DNA from: Rhodococcus pyridinivorans
Lineage (GTDB): Bacteria > Actinomycetota > Actinomycetes > Mycobacteriales > Mycobacteriaceae
Direction: 5' to 3'
NCBI RefSeq assembly: GCF_900105195.1
Contig: NZ_FNRX01000002.1
Span: 3,968,001-4,032,000, forward strand
DNA: 64,000 nt
The notes beneath the pieces are model-generated. The model saw only the letters and a program-made list of their open reading frames with translations. It was not told the DNA's origin and did not search any database. Below are positions 25,475 to 34,338 of the stretch, in pieces (the stretch's first letter is position 1; each line of letters opens with the position of its first letter). The position numbers and the translations under genes are program-made.

Positions 25475-27277
25475 GTGAGTGAGATTGCCGTACCACAGTC
25501 GTTCTCGATTCCCGAGAACACGTCGATGGCCGACAGCGTCTTCCGGCACGAGAAGGAGTCGCCGGAGTTCGTGCCGTTCGAGCGACTGGTCGACGGCAAG
25601 TGGGTTCCCGTCACCGCCCGCCAGTTCGCATCCGAGGTGCGCGCCGTGGCGAAGGGCCTGATCGCGTCGGGTATCGAGCTCGGCGACCGCGTCGCGGTCC
25701 TGTCGGCGACGCGCTACGAATGGGTCCTGCTCGACTATGCCATCTGGGCCGCGGGCGGTGCCACCGTGGCGATCTACGAGACGTCGTCGGCCGACCAGGC
25801 CCAGTGGATCCTCGAGGACTCCGGGACCAAGCTGCTCATCGTCGAGAACTCCGGTCACGTCGACACCGTCCGCGAGGTCGCCGAGAACGCCCCGACCGTG
25901 CGCGAGGTCCTGCAGATCGAGCCGGCGCCGGGCGGCAAGAGCGCGGTCGACGAGCTCATCGCACGCGGCGCAGCGGTCACCGACGAGCAGGTCGAGGAAC
26001 GGCGCAACTCGGTCACGGCCGAATCCGCGGCGACCCTCATCTACACCTCCGGCACCACAGGCCGGCCGAAGGGCGTCCAGCTCAAGCACCGCCACTTCGC
26101 CTCGGAGTCCGCGGCCTGCGGCCTGGCCCTGCCCGACTCGATGCACGAGGGCCAGCGCACCCTGCTGTTCATCCCGATGGCACACGTCTTCGCGCGCCTG
26201 ATCTCGTTCGCGGCATTCGACAGCAAGGTCACCGTCGGTCATACCTCCGACCTGACGACGCTGCTCGACCAGTTCGCGGTCTTCAAGCCGAACTTCATCC
26301 TCTCGGTGCCCCGCGTGTTCGAGAAGGTCTACAACTCGGCGAAGCAGAAGGCCTACGACGGCGGCAAGGGCAAGATCTTCGAGAAGGCCTCGGAGGTCGC
26401 GATCGAGTACAGCAAGGCCCTCGAGAACGGCGGCCCCGGCCTCGGCCTGAAGATCCAGCACTTCGTCTTCGACAAGCTGGTCTACGGCAAGCTCAAGGCC
26501 GCGCTCGGCGGCAACGTCACCCGGGCCGTCTCGGGCGGCGCCGCACTCGGCGCACGTCTCGGCCACTTCTTCCGCGGTGTCGGCGTCACCATCTACGAGG
26601 GTTACGGCCTGACGGAGACCACCGGCGGCATCATCATGAACACCCCGGCCGCCCAGAAGATCGGCACCGTCGGCACGCCGTTCAACGGCTGCGCCGCGAA
26701 GATCGCCGAGGACGGCGAGCTCCTCCTCAAGGGCCCCCAGGTGTTCGACGGCTACTGGCAGAACGACAAGGCCACCGACGAAGCCATCCGCGACGGCTGG
26801 TTCCACACCGGCGACATCGGTGCGATCGACGAGGACGGCTTCATCTCGATCACCGGCCGCAAGAAGGAACTCATCGTCACCGCGGGCGGCAAGAACGTCG
26901 CCCCGGCCGTCCTCGAGGATTCGCTGCGCGCCCACCCGCTGATCAGCCAGGTCATCGTGGTCGGTGATTCCAAGCCATTCGTCGGCGCGCTGATCACCCT
27001 CGATCCGGAGGCGCTGCCGGGCTGGCTCGAGCGACACGGTCTGCCGGCGGAAACCACGGTCGCCGATCTGATCAAGAACCCCGACCTGATCGCCGAGATC
27101 GACGAGGCGGTTGCCGAGACCAACAAGAAGGTCTCGAAGGCCGAGGCGATCCGCAAGTACCGCCTCCTCGAGACCGATTTCAGCGTCGAGAGCGGCGAGC
27201 TGACCCCGACGCTCAAGCTCAAGAGGAACATCATCCACGACAAGCACGGCGCCGAGATCGCAGCGATCTACAACTGA
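25475..27277 (+). CDS. fadD15: Long-chain fatty acid-CoA ligase (FadD15-like)
   Basis: A 600-residue adenylate-forming enzyme that activates long-chain fatty acids to acyl-CoA. AMP-binding P-loop YTSGTTGRPKG, A5 motif GYGLTETTGG, A7 GWFHTGDIG, A8 hinge TGRKKELIVTAGGKNVAP, and C-terminal catalytic lysine in LTPTLKLKRN are all intact. Its size and C-terminal LKLKR signature match FadD15/long-chain (FAA1-like) ligases. GTG 25475 follows GGAGGGG. It ends in a strong bidirectional hairpin. Confidence 0.94.
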   Translation: MSEIAVPQSFSIPENTSMADSVFRHEKESPEFVPFERLVDGKWVPVTARQFASEVRAVAKGLIASGIELGDRVAVLSATRYEWVLLDYAIWAAGGATVAIYETSSADQAQWILEDSGTKLLIVENSGHVDTVREVAENAPTVREVLQIEPAPGGKSAVDELIARGAAVTDEQVEERRNSVTAESAATLIYTSGTTGRPKGVQLKHRHFASESAACGLALPDSMHEGQRTLLFIPMAHVFARLISFAAFDSKVTVGHTSDLTTLLDQFAVFKPNFILSVPRVFEKVYNSAKQKAYDGGKGKIFEKASEVAIEYSKALENGGPGLGLKIQHFVFDKLVYGKLKAALGGNVTRAVSGGAALGARLGHFFRGVGVTIYEGYGLTETTGGIIMNTPAAQKIGTVGTPFNGCAAKIAEDGELLLKGPQVFDGYWQNDKATDEAIRDGWFHTGDIGAIDEDGFISITGRKKELIVTAGGKNVAPAVLEDSLRAHPLISQVIVVGDSKPFVGALITLDPEALPGWLERHGLPAETTVADLIKNPDLIAEIDEAVAETNKKVSKAEAIRKYRLLETDFSVESGELTPTLKLKRNIIHDKHGAEIAAIYN

Positions 27278-27293
27278 GGTTCCACACCGTCGA

Positions 27294-27323
27294 CCGGGCC
27301 CCTCGTCACCGCGAGGGGCCCGG
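27294..27323. terminator. Bidirectional 12-bp hairpin
   Basis: CCGGGCCCCTCG (27294-27305) pairs perfectly with CGAGGGGCCCGG (27312-27323), loop TCACCG, followed on the plus strand by TCGTTTC. It lies 16 bp after the ligase stop. The loop and right arm contain the end of the convergent hydrolase gene (stop at 27306), so one hairpin serves both. Confidence 0.85.
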
Positions 27324-27980
27324 TCGTTTCTCGGGGAATCTGGGAATCCGGCCGGCCACGTCGCCCACGAACGCGGCAATATCCGAAGTCACCCTGCGAT
27401 GTACGGGTTCGTGCAACAGGTCGTGCCCGGCATCGGAATACTCGCACCACTGTGCCCCGGGCAGCGACGACGCCCACTCGCGTACCGGGTCGATGGGGGC
27501 CAGCCGGTCGTCGACGCCGTGGACCAGCAGGACCGGCAGGTCGCTCGCGCCGAGCGCTTCGGCCGTCTCCGGCAGGGCCGCGGTGCGCGGCGTACCGCAC
27601 AGCACGACGCCCGCGAGGCGGCTACCACCGGAGGGATCGGCATCCAGCGCCGTCAGGACCGTCGCCGCCCCCAGCGAATGGCCCATCACCACCAGCGGCA
27701 GACCGGACTCGGCGGCGAGGCCGGTGAGCACGCCGAAGTCCTCGGCGTGGAACTCGACGTTGCCCGGTGAGCCGGGTTCTCCTTCGGAGAGCCCGTGTCC
27801 GGCGAGGTCGAGTCCCCACCACGCGATGCCGTGGGCGGCGAGGCCGGAGGCGAAACGGTGGTAGTGCCCGGTGTGCTGCCCGAAACCGTGCGCGAACACC
27901 ACACCGGCTCTCGCGTCGTCGACGGTCCGGCACCGCCAGTGGACCCGGCCGACCGACCCGGGGAAGAACGTCAACGGCAT
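27306..27980 (-). CDS. Alpha/beta hydrolase, monoacylglycerol lipase-like
   Basis: A 224-residue serine hydrolase. Oxyanion block FAHGFGQHTGHY, nucleophile elbow MGHSLG, acid in VHGVDDRLAP and histidine in SDAGHDLLHE. The N-terminal GHGLSEG and short cap fit the monoacylglycerol lipase/lysophospholipase group. It is third in a minus-strand series behind tetR and the racemase-fold gene (27-bp gap) and is probably co-transcribed with them. Confidence 0.88.
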   Translation of the reverse strand: MPLTFFPGSVGRVHWRCRTVDDARAGVVFAHGFGQHTGHYHRFASGLAAHGIAWWGLDLAGHGLSEGEPGSPGNVEFHAEDFGVLTGLAAESGLPLVVMGHSLGAATVLTALDADPSGGSRLAGVVLCGTPRTAALPETAEALGASDLPVLLVHGVDDRLAPIDPVREWASSLPGAQWCEYSDAGHDLLHEPVHRRVTSDIAAFVGDVAGRIPRFPEKRPGPSR

Positions 27981-28007
27981 GGCCTCATTGTGGCCGGAGC
28001 CGGAAGG

Positions 28008-29201
28008 TCACCAGCAGCCGCCCTCACCGCGATAGGTGGGAACCTCGGTGCGTCCGTTCTCGTCGACGAGGTACACCCGGTCGAACCTCTCGCACAGTTC
28101 GCCGGCCTTCGCGTGGCGGAACCACACCCGTCCCCCGACGGGGATCGACGCGGCAGCGCGACCGCGCACCGGGGTCTGCACCTCGCCGGCACCTTCCGTC
28201 CCCAGCAACTTCAATCCCGCAGGACGGACCGGGCGCGGCACCCGCGAGGCGCCGGTCGGGCCGGACGCGATGTACCCGCCGCCGAACAACGTCGTGACCG
28301 ACGGTGACGGTTTGCGTACGGCAGGCAGCGCGAAGAACATCGACGGGTTCGGGGTGAACGCCCGGTAGCCGTCGAACAGGGTGGGCACATACAGCCCCGA
28401 TCCCGCGGTGGCCTCGGTGACGACACGATCGGCGGTGGTCACCTCGAGCGAGCCGGTTCCGCCACCGTTGACCAGTTCGAGGTCACCCACGACCGCACGC
28501 ACGGCCTCCACCACGGCGCGGCGGCGCGAGGAGAGATCCCGCGCCGACAGTCCCTTGACGAGCCGTACCGGCAGCGACGAGTCGGGCAGGCCCGCGATCT
28601 GGGCCTCGTAGAACATCACTCCGACGACGTCGAATCCGGCGGCGTCGGCGCGACGGGCCAGGCCGGAGGCTGCCTCCGGGTCGCGCAGCGGAGAACGGCG
28701 CACACCGAGATGGAGCGGACCCACCCGCAACGACGCATCGATGTCCAGGCAGACCTTCGTCCGGAAAGTGTTCTTCCCCAAAGCCGTACGGATGATGTCG
28801 AGGTGCTCGGCCGAATCGACCATGAGCGTGATCGCCTGCACCGCGTCCGGCGACACCGCGAGCTTCCCGAGCGCCGCCCGGTCGACCGTGGGGTAGCCCA
28901 TCAGGATGTCGCGCGCTCCGTGCTCGACGAGCCACAGCGCCTCCCGTAGCGAGTACGCCATGATGCCGCGAAAACCGCCGCGGGTGGTCAGTTCCGGGCC
29001 GAGGACCTCGGCGAGGACGGCACGACAGCGCACCGATTTGCTCGCGACCCGCACGGGCACACCGTTCGCGCGGCGGATCAGGTCGTCGGCGTTGCGCCGC
29101 AGGGTGGGCAGATCGACGGCGGCGAACGGCGGGTCGAGGTCGGCCGTCGCCGCGTGCACCCGGTCGAGGGCGGCGTCGTGAACGGAAGCAGCACGGAGCA
29201 C
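28008..29201 (-). CDS. Alanine racemase-fold PLP protein (Rv1769-like)
   Basis: A 397-residue protein with an N-terminal alanine-racemase-type barrel. A candidate PLP lysine lies in VRVASKSVRC (around residue 54). The C-terminal domain resembles D-threonine aldolase/amino acid deaminase proteins. Conserved blocks include ILMGYPTVD, VCLDIDASLRVG and LVNGGGTGSLE. M. tuberculosis has the same gene near its own lactone oxidase (Rv1769, Rv1771). GTG 29201 follows AAGGGA. The reaction is unproven; D-amino acid metabolism is a reasonable guess. Confidence 0.8.
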   Translation of the reverse strand: MLRAASVHDAALDRVHAATADLDPPFAAVDLPTLRRNADDLIRRANGVPVRVASKSVRCRAVLAEVLGPELTTRGGFRGIMAYSLREALWLVEHGARDILMGYPTVDRAALGKLAVSPDAVQAITLMVDSAEHLDIIRTALGKNTFRTKVCLDIDASLRVGPLHLGVRRSPLRDPEAASGLARRADAAGFDVVGVMFYEAQIAGLPDSSLPVRLVKGLSARDLSSRRRAVVEAVRAVVGDLELVNGGGTGSLEVTTADRVVTEATAGSGLYVPTLFDGYRAFTPNPSMFFALPAVRKPSPSVTTLFGGGYIASGPTGASRVPRPVRPAGLKLLGTEGAGEVQTPVRGRAAASIPVGGRVWFRHAKAGELCERFDRVYLVDENGRTEVPTYRGEGGCW

Positions 29202-29231
29202 GGGCGATCCCTTCGAAAAGGTCGGGTCGGG

Positions 29232-29876
29232 TCAGGAACGTTCTACGGCACGGGTCGCGATGATGTCGGCGACGACTCCCAGTTCGGCCGTGGCCGCCTC
29301 GCCGTCGCGATCGACGAGCCACCGGAGCACGACGCCGTCGAGCACGGACAACGACAGTCGTGCGAGCGTCGAAGTGGGCAGCGACCATTCGACGCCGCAC
29401 CGCTCGGCGCAGGTGTCGAGGAACAACTGGGCCTGCTTGTCCATCAGGCGGTACTGCTCCACTGCGATGTCGCCGCCGGCGGGACTGCCATCGGTGCGCT
29501 GCCGGAGCGAGTAGGCGGTGATCTCGTAGGTGAGGGTCTGCAGCCCCGGCGTGGATTCGATCGTCGACCACATGGAGCGAAGGCCGGTGTGGAGCATCGA
29601 GCGGAGACAGTCGACTCCGCCGGTCTGCTGCGCGTCCTCGGGCACATCGAAGGCCGCGTGCATGGCTCCGGCGAGTTCGCCGACGACGGCGTTCGCCATG
29701 GCGACGACGAGGGCTTCCTTGCTGTCGAAACAGTAGTGGACAACGCCCAGTGACACTCCGGCCTTCTCGGCGACGGCGCGGACCGTGACGGCTCCGACTC
29801 CCCCGCCCTCCGCCAGTTCCAGTGCTGCTGCCACGAGTTGGGCGCGGCGCTCGTCAGCAGGCAACCGATTCGGCAT
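29232..29876 (-). CDS. TetR-family regulator
   Basis: A 214-residue TetR protein with the HTH VTVRAVAEKAGVSLGVVHYCF near residues 30-50 split by the recognition turn, and a BetI/TetR_C-like ligand domain. ATG 29876 faces the lactone oxidase gene across 76 bp containing an inverted repeat (29920-29941). It probably represses both directions: the lactone oxidase and its own operon with the racemase-fold protein and hydrolase. Confidence 0.88.
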   Translation of the reverse strand: MPNRLPADERRAQLVAAALELAEGGGVGAVTVRAVAEKAGVSLGVVHYCFDSKEALVVAMANAVVGELAGAMHAAFDVPEDAQQTGGVDCLRSMLHTGLRSMWSTIESTPGLQTLTYEITAYSLRQRTDGSPAGGDIAVEQYRLMDKQAQLFLDTCAERCGVEWSLPTSTLARLSLSVLDGVVLRWLVDRDGEAATAELGVVADIIATRAVERS

Positions 29877-29919
29877 GACCCTGATGGTAGAGGTCGGGAA
29901 AGGTTCACGAGCAGGTGTT

Positions 29920-29941
29920 GACTTGGACGCTTGTCCAGGTC
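29920..29941. promoter_or_regulatory. Operator between divergent tetR and lactone oxidase
   Basis: GACTTGGAC-gctt-GTCCAGGTC (29920-29941) is a 9-bp inverted repeat with one mismatch. It overlaps a good -35 box for the oxidase, TTGACT (29918-29923). It is placed to let the adjacent TetR block the plus-strand promoter. Confidence 0.65.
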
Positions 29942-29952
29942 GAAGATGAGGC

Positions 29953-31260
29953 ATGGCCACCTGGCACAATTGGGCTCGCACCGAGAGTGCGGCACCTCGC
30001 CGTTTCGAGACCCCCGGCAGCACCGACGACCTCGCGCGCGTCGTCGTCCGCGCCTCCGAGCAGGGCGAACATGTCAAGGCCGTGGGCGCCGGGCACTCGT
30101 TCACCGGCGCGGCCGTCACCGACGGCACGCTCATCTCACTCGACCGGATGTCCGGTCTCGTCGCGGTGGAACCGTCGGCCACCGGCGCGCGCGTCACCGT
30201 GCGGGCGGGGACGCGACTGCGCGGCCTGGGCGACCTGCTGTGGGCACAGGGCCTCGCCGTACCGAATCTCGGCGACATCGACGTGCAGTCCGTCGCCGGC
30301 GCGATCTCGACCGGCACCCACGGCACCGGCGCGACCTTCCGCGGACTGGCAGCAGCCGTGTGCGGCGCGACGATCGTGCTCGCCGACGGCCGGATCGTCG
30401 ACTGTTCCCCCGAGCACGAGCCCGACCTGTTCGAGGCCGCCCGGCTCGGCCTCGGCGCCCTCGGCGTGCTCGCGACCGTGACGCTCGATTGTGTCCCCGC
30501 ATTCCGCCTGCGCGCAGAAGAAGCCCCCTCGTCGCTCCGCACCACACTCGATGTCCTCGACGAACTGCGAAGCGGTGTCGACCATTTCGAGTTCTACTGG
30601 TTTCCACACACCGACGGCGTGCTCATCAAACGCAACACCCGCCTCCCCGGTGAGGCACCGGTGCAGCCGGTCGGGCGGGTGCGCACCCTCCTCGACGACG
30701 AACTGCTCTCCAACGGCGCCTTCGCACTCCTCCAGCAGGTCGGGACGCGGGTTCCCGCCACCATCCCGGCGCTGAACCGGGTCGCGTCCCGGGCGTTGTC
30801 CCCGCGCACCTTCGTCGACCGCAGTTACCGGGTGTTCGCCTCCACCCGCCGGGTGCGGTTCCGGGAGATGGAGTACGCGCTCCCCGCCGAGCACCTTCCA
30901 GCGGTTCTGCGCGAGATCGATGCGTGGCTGCAGCGCACGGACGTTCGTGTCGGTTTTCCGGTGGAGGTGCGGTTCGCGCAGGGCGACGATGTCTGGTTGT
31001 CCACGGCGCAGGGCCGCGATACCGCCTATGTGGCCGTGCACCAGTACCATCGGCGCGACCACACGCCCTACTTCGACGGTGTCGAGCCGATCCTGCGCGC
31101 CGCGCAGGGACGCCCGCACTGGGGCAAGCTCCATTCCCTGACCGCGGACGCTCTACGCGAGCTCTACCCTCGGTTCGACGACTTCCTCGCCGTGCGCGAC
31201 CGCGTGGATCCGCACCGCACCTTCACGAACCCGTATCTGCGCCGCGTCCTGGGCGAATGA
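29953..31260 (+). CDS. Aldonolactone (L-gulono/D-arabinono-1,4-lactone) oxidase
   Basis: A 435-residue VAO-type flavoprotein. The FAD domain has VKAVGAGHSFTGAAVTDG, where the GHS motif is typical of the family, then LPNLGDIDVQSVAGAISTGT split by glycine turns, with THGTG. The C-terminal ALO domain carries VEVRFAQGDDVWLSTAQGRD, then HWGKLH and a final DPHRTFTNPYL. It oxidises aldono-1,4-lactones to ascorbate-like products, or another lactone in bacteria. Equivalent to Rv1771. The leader is very short with a weak ribosome site. Confidence 0.92.
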   Translation: MATWHNWARTESAAPRRFETPGSTDDLARVVVRASEQGEHVKAVGAGHSFTGAAVTDGTLISLDRMSGLVAVEPSATGARVTVRAGTRLRGLGDLLWAQGLAVPNLGDIDVQSVAGAISTGTHGTGATFRGLAAAVCGATIVLADGRIVDCSPEHEPDLFEAARLGLGALGVLATVTLDCVPAFRLRAEEAPSSLRTTLDVLDELRSGVDHFEFYWFPHTDGVLIKRNTRLPGEAPVQPVGRVRTLLDDELLSNGAFALLQQVGTRVPATIPALNRVASRALSPRTFVDRSYRVFASTRRVRFREMEYALPAEHLPAVLREIDAWLQRTDVRVGFPVEVRFAQGDDVWLSTAQGRDTAYVAVHQYHRRDHTPYFDGVEPILRAAQGRPHWGKLHSLTADALRELYPRFDDFLAVRDRVDPHRTFTNPYLRRVLGE

Positions 31261-31287
31261 CGCCCGAGCCGACTCACCCGGACGGAC

Positions 31288-32220
31288 TCAGAGGAAGGCG
31301 GCGTCCCACGAATTGCGCCGGAGCACATCCCGTTCGGCATCGGTCAGACCGAGCTGATCCTTCAGCCCTGCGAGGTTGTCGTCGACGTAACCACCGAAAT
31401 AGGCGGGATCGTCCGAGTGCACGCTCACCGACAGGCCCGCCTCGAGCATGCGGCGCAGCGGATGGTCGGCGAGCGTATCCACCACGCGGAGGCGGACATT
31501 CGAGAACGGGCAGACGGTGAGGGGAATGCTCTCGTCGACCAGGCGCGCGACGAGTTCGGGATCCTCGAGCGAGCGGATGCCGTGGTCGATGCGCTCGGCG
31601 CCGAGCAGATCGAGCGCCTGCCAAACATATTCCGGAGGTCCCTCCTCCCCCGCGTGCGCGGTGATGTGCAGCCCTTCGGCCCGCGCCCGCGCGAAGACGT
31701 CCTCGAACAGTGACGGCGGGTGACCGACCTCCGCCGAGTCCAGGCCGAGAGCGATGATCGGCGCACCGAGGCGCAGCAGTTCGCCGAACACCTCATGCGC
31801 TTCGGGCACGGGGCGATCGCGCACGATCGACGCGATCATCGCCGCATCGACCCCGAACTCCCGGTGTGCCCCGGCGACCGCGTCGGAGAGCCCGGCTACG
31901 ACCTCTGGCAGCGGGACACCGCGCGAGGTGTGGGCCTGCGGATCGAAGAAGAACTCCGCGTGGGTGACACCCGCCCGCGCCGCACGAGCGAAATAGGCGC
32001 GGGCGAGGTCGGCGAAGTCCTGCGCGGTGCGCAGGACCTCCATGTTCGCGTAGTACAGGTCGAGGAACGACTGCAGATCGGTGAACTCGTAGCGGCTGCG
32101 CAGATCGTCGAGATCGCGATAGGGCAACTCGATGCGGTTCCGCTCGGCGAGGGCGAGGATCAGCTCGGGTTCGAGCGTGCCCTCGATGTGTACGTGCAGT
32201 TCTGCGAACCCGTCGGTCAC
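31288..32220 (-). CDS. Adenine deaminase of the adenosine deaminase family
   Basis: A 310-residue zinc amidohydrolase. Zinc ligands are in ELHVHIEGTLEPE and HAGEEGPPEYVWQAL, the catalytic aspartates in VHSDDPAYFGGYV, and substrate contacts in LTVCPFSNVRLRVVD. The EEGPPEY and DPAYFGG versions point to adenine deaminase (adenine to hypoxanthine) rather than adenosine deaminase; this is inference. GTG 32220 follows GAGGAT. The same frame runs upstream through the 24-bp repeats at 32250-32339 without a stop, so longer products are theoretically possible. Confidence 0.88.
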   Translation of the reverse strand: MTDGFAELHVHIEGTLEPELILALAERNRIELPYRDLDDLRSRYEFTDLQSFLDLYYANMEVLRTAQDFADLARAYFARAARAGVTHAEFFFDPQAHTSRGVPLPEVVAGLSDAVAGAHREFGVDAAMIASIVRDRPVPEAHEVFGELLRLGAPIIALGLDSAEVGHPPSLFEDVFARARAEGLHITAHAGEEGPPEYVWQALDLLGAERIDHGIRSLEDPELVARLVDESIPLTVCPFSNVRLRVVDTLADHPLRRMLEAGLSVSVHSDDPAYFGGYVDDNLAGLKDQLGLTDAERDVLRRNSWDAAFL

Positions 32221-32249
32221 CTGATCCTCGTCATCTCTCGTTCGGTCTT

Positions 32250-32339
32250 TCAGCGACCCTTCCACACCGGAGCTCAGCGACCCTTCCACACCGGAGCTCA
32301 GCGACCCTTCCACACCGGAGCTCAGCGACCCTTCCACAC
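32250..32339 (-). repeat. Four copies of an enoyl-CoA hydratase gene end
   Basis: On the minus strand the gene ends GTGTGGAAGGGTCGCTGA (VWKGR-stop, 32322-32339). Three more exact copies of these 18 bp follow, each preceded by GCTCCG, at 32298-32321, 32274-32297 and 32250-32273. The period is 24 bp (eight codons), so every copy repeats the stop in the gene frame. In the next frame the same repeat is open and continuous with the adenine deaminase gene. Confidence 0.92.
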
Positions 32340-33083
32340 AGGGGGTCGCTTCTCGGCGAATGCGGTGGCGCCTTCACGCGCGTCCTCCGAGGTGAACACG
32401 GGCGCCATGATCTCCATCTGCTTCGCGAATGCTTCGTCGCTCGACCAGTCGGCCGAGCGGACGATGATCTCCTTGGTCGCCGCCACGGCGAGCGGTCCGT
32501 TCGCTGTGATGCGCTCGGCCAGTTCGAATGCACCCTCGAGTGCCCCACCGGGTTCGGTGAGACGATTGACGAAACCGTATCCGTAGCCTTCCTCGGCGGT
32601 GAACGCGTCCCCGGTGAGGGCGAGTTCGAGGGCCTTCTGGTAAGGGATACGCGACGGCAGGCGCAGCAGGCCACCGCCACCGGCGACGAGGCCGCGCTTG
32701 ACCTCCGGGATGCCGAACTTCGCGTCCTTCGCGGCGACGACGAGGTCGGTGGCCAGGACGAGTTCGGTTCCGCCGGCGAGGGCGAATCCTTCGACGGCGG
32801 AGATGAGCGGCTTGCGCGGCGGCGCCTCCGTGAAGCCGAGACCCTTACCGGGCACGACCACGTTCTCGCCTGCGACGAACGCCTTGAGGTCCATGCCCGC
32901 GCAGAAGTTGCCGCCGGCGCCGGTGAGCACACCGACCGACAGGGAGTCGTCGCTGTCGAGCTGGTCGACCGCCTCGGCGAGCGCGTGGCTCACGGCGGCG
33001 TTGACGGCGTTGCGCGCCTCGGGCCGGTTGATGGTGATGACGAGAACGCGATCGCGTCGTTCGAGCAGGACTACGTCGGACAT
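32322..33083 (-). CDS. Enoyl-CoA hydratase/isomerase family protein
   Basis: A 253-residue crotonase-fold protein. N-terminus VLVITINRPEARNAVN; oxyanion loop GNFCAGMDLKAF; second glycine block EGFALAGGTELVLATDLVVA; catalytic region FGIPEVKRGLVAGGGGLLRLP, where Glu is in the hydratase position. It most resembles EchA-type hydratases of beta-oxidation, but individual crotonases are hard to assign. ATG 33083 is preferred over a GTG six bases upstream. Its 3' end is repeated four times in total. Confidence 0.92.
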   Translation of the reverse strand: MSDVVLLERRDRVLVITINRPEARNAVNAAVSHALAEAVDQLDSDDSLSVGVLTGAGGNFCAGMDLKAFVAGENVVVPGKGLGFTEAPPRKPLISAVEGFALAGGTELVLATDLVVAAKDAKFGIPEVKRGLVAGGGGLLRLPSRIPYQKALELALTGDAFTAEEGYGYGFVNRLTEPGGALEGAFELAERITANGPLAVAATKEIIVRSADWSSDEAFAKQMEIMAPVFTSEDAREGATAFAEKRPPVWKGR

Positions 33084-33161
33084 GGACACACCTCTCCACT
33101 ACGAAAAATGCCGGTTCATCGGGTTACAGGCTGTATACCGGACGGGAACCCGTTGCAGGGT

Positions 33162-34220
33162 TCACGACACCCGGACGGCGATCTGATCGACGAAGCCCTC
33201 GTCGTCGATGCGCACCTGATCGCCCGTGCGGAACCAGCCGTCCTCCGTGAACGTCTCGTCCGTGGCGCACGGATCGCGCCAATAGCGGCGGGCCACGCTC
33301 GGTCCGCGACAGAGCAGTTCGCCGACACCGTGTTCGGCATCGGGCCCGAGCAGCGCGATCTCGATCCCTCCGAACGGCACTCCGACACTGCGGGGATGGC
33401 GGGAGCGGTGTTCCGAAGGCAGCAGCAGACCGATCCCTCCCGTCTCGGCGACTCCCCAGCCCCGCACACACCGCGAGGTGGGGAAAGCTGCGCGGAGGTG
33501 CCGCCACGGTGCGCGGATCACGCGGGATCCCGAGACCACGACGGTTCCCCCGGAGGCGAGGGTGGGCAGCAACTGGACGCTGCATCCGACCGCCGTGGAC
33601 AGCGGCGCCGTCAGCACGGTCCGTACGCCGTCGCCGACGAGATCCATTGCGTGGGCGACGGCCTCGATCGTCGACAGCACGTTGATGTTCGTCAGTTCGA
33701 CGCCGCGCAGTCCACCACCGGCGACGCGCACGTAGTAGAGCACCGCGAGCTCGTCCGGTGACGCACCTCCGTCGAGGAAGGCGACACCGTCGGGCAGATC
33801 GGAGTCCAGGGTGAGAACCGCACCGCTGTGGACCCCGATCTCCGCCGTTTCCTCGGGGCTGCAGCTCGGGTCGGGGAGCACCGGAACACCTCCGGCAAGG
33901 ACCACGCCCAGGAACCCGATCAGCCAACGGACCCCGTTCGGCTGACAGACGACCACCCGGTCGGTGGGGCCGACCCCCTGATCGAGGAGACCACCCGCGA
34001 CGCGGGCGGCGGCGGCCCACAGTTCGCGGTAGGTGAGTGCGCGGCCGCATCGGTCGACCACCGCGACGCGGTTCGCGAAACGCAACGCACTCCGATCGAG
34101 CAGCTCGGCGATGCACGGCTCCAGGCAGTCGTACTGGAGGATGCCGCTGTCGCGGCGAGTGACCCGATCGTCCCGGAGCCAACGACTCCCTGCCGGAATT
34201 TCCACTACGGCCACCGACAT
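33162..34220 (-). CDS. Truncated AMP-binding acyl-CoA synthetase-like protein
   Basis: A 352-residue protein, where functional relatives have ~500. The N-terminal AMP-binding core is recognisable ([28 protein letters not shown] split by turns, then [10 protein letters not shown]). The P-loop reads [14 protein letters not shown] instead of YTSGTTGxPKG, and the A5 motif reads GWGVAET. The chain stops shortly after the A7 motif [18 protein letters not shown], so the hinge and catalytic-lysine domain are missing. It is probably not a working ligase: decaying gene, or a non-catalytic acyl-adenylate binder. ATG 34220 follows GGGAGG. Confidence 0.75.
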   Translation of the reverse strand: MSVAVVEIPAGSRWLRDDRVTRRDSGILQYDCLEPCIAELLDRSALRFANRVAVVDRCGRALTYRELWAAAARVAGGLLDQGVGPTDRVVVCQPNGVRWLIGFLGVVLAGGVPVLPDPSCSPEETAEIGVHSGAVLTLDSDLPDGVAFLDGGASPDELAVLYYVRVAGGGLRGVELTNINVLSTIEAVAHAMDLVGDGVRTVLTAPLSTAVGCSVQLLPTLASGGTVVVSGSRVIRAPWRHLRAAFPTSRCVRGWGVAETGGIGLLLPSEHRSRHPRSVGVPFGGIEIALLGPDAEHGVGELLCRGPSVARRYWRDPCATDETFTEDGWFRTGDQVRIDDEGFVDQIAVRVS

Positions 34221-34338
34221 GCCACCTCCCACCCGGCGTGCGTGCCTGCACTATATGGCGTGGATCACAGCCATGTGAGGAAACGGCGGGTCACGGACAA
34301 CCGGGGAAGGTGCCGCAGGGTGGTCGCTGGAACGTCCG

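Noticed and set aside
32250..32339. Possible CRISPR-like array
   Set aside because: The units are contiguous with only a constant 6-bp linker, no unique spacers, and they derive from the adjacent gene end.
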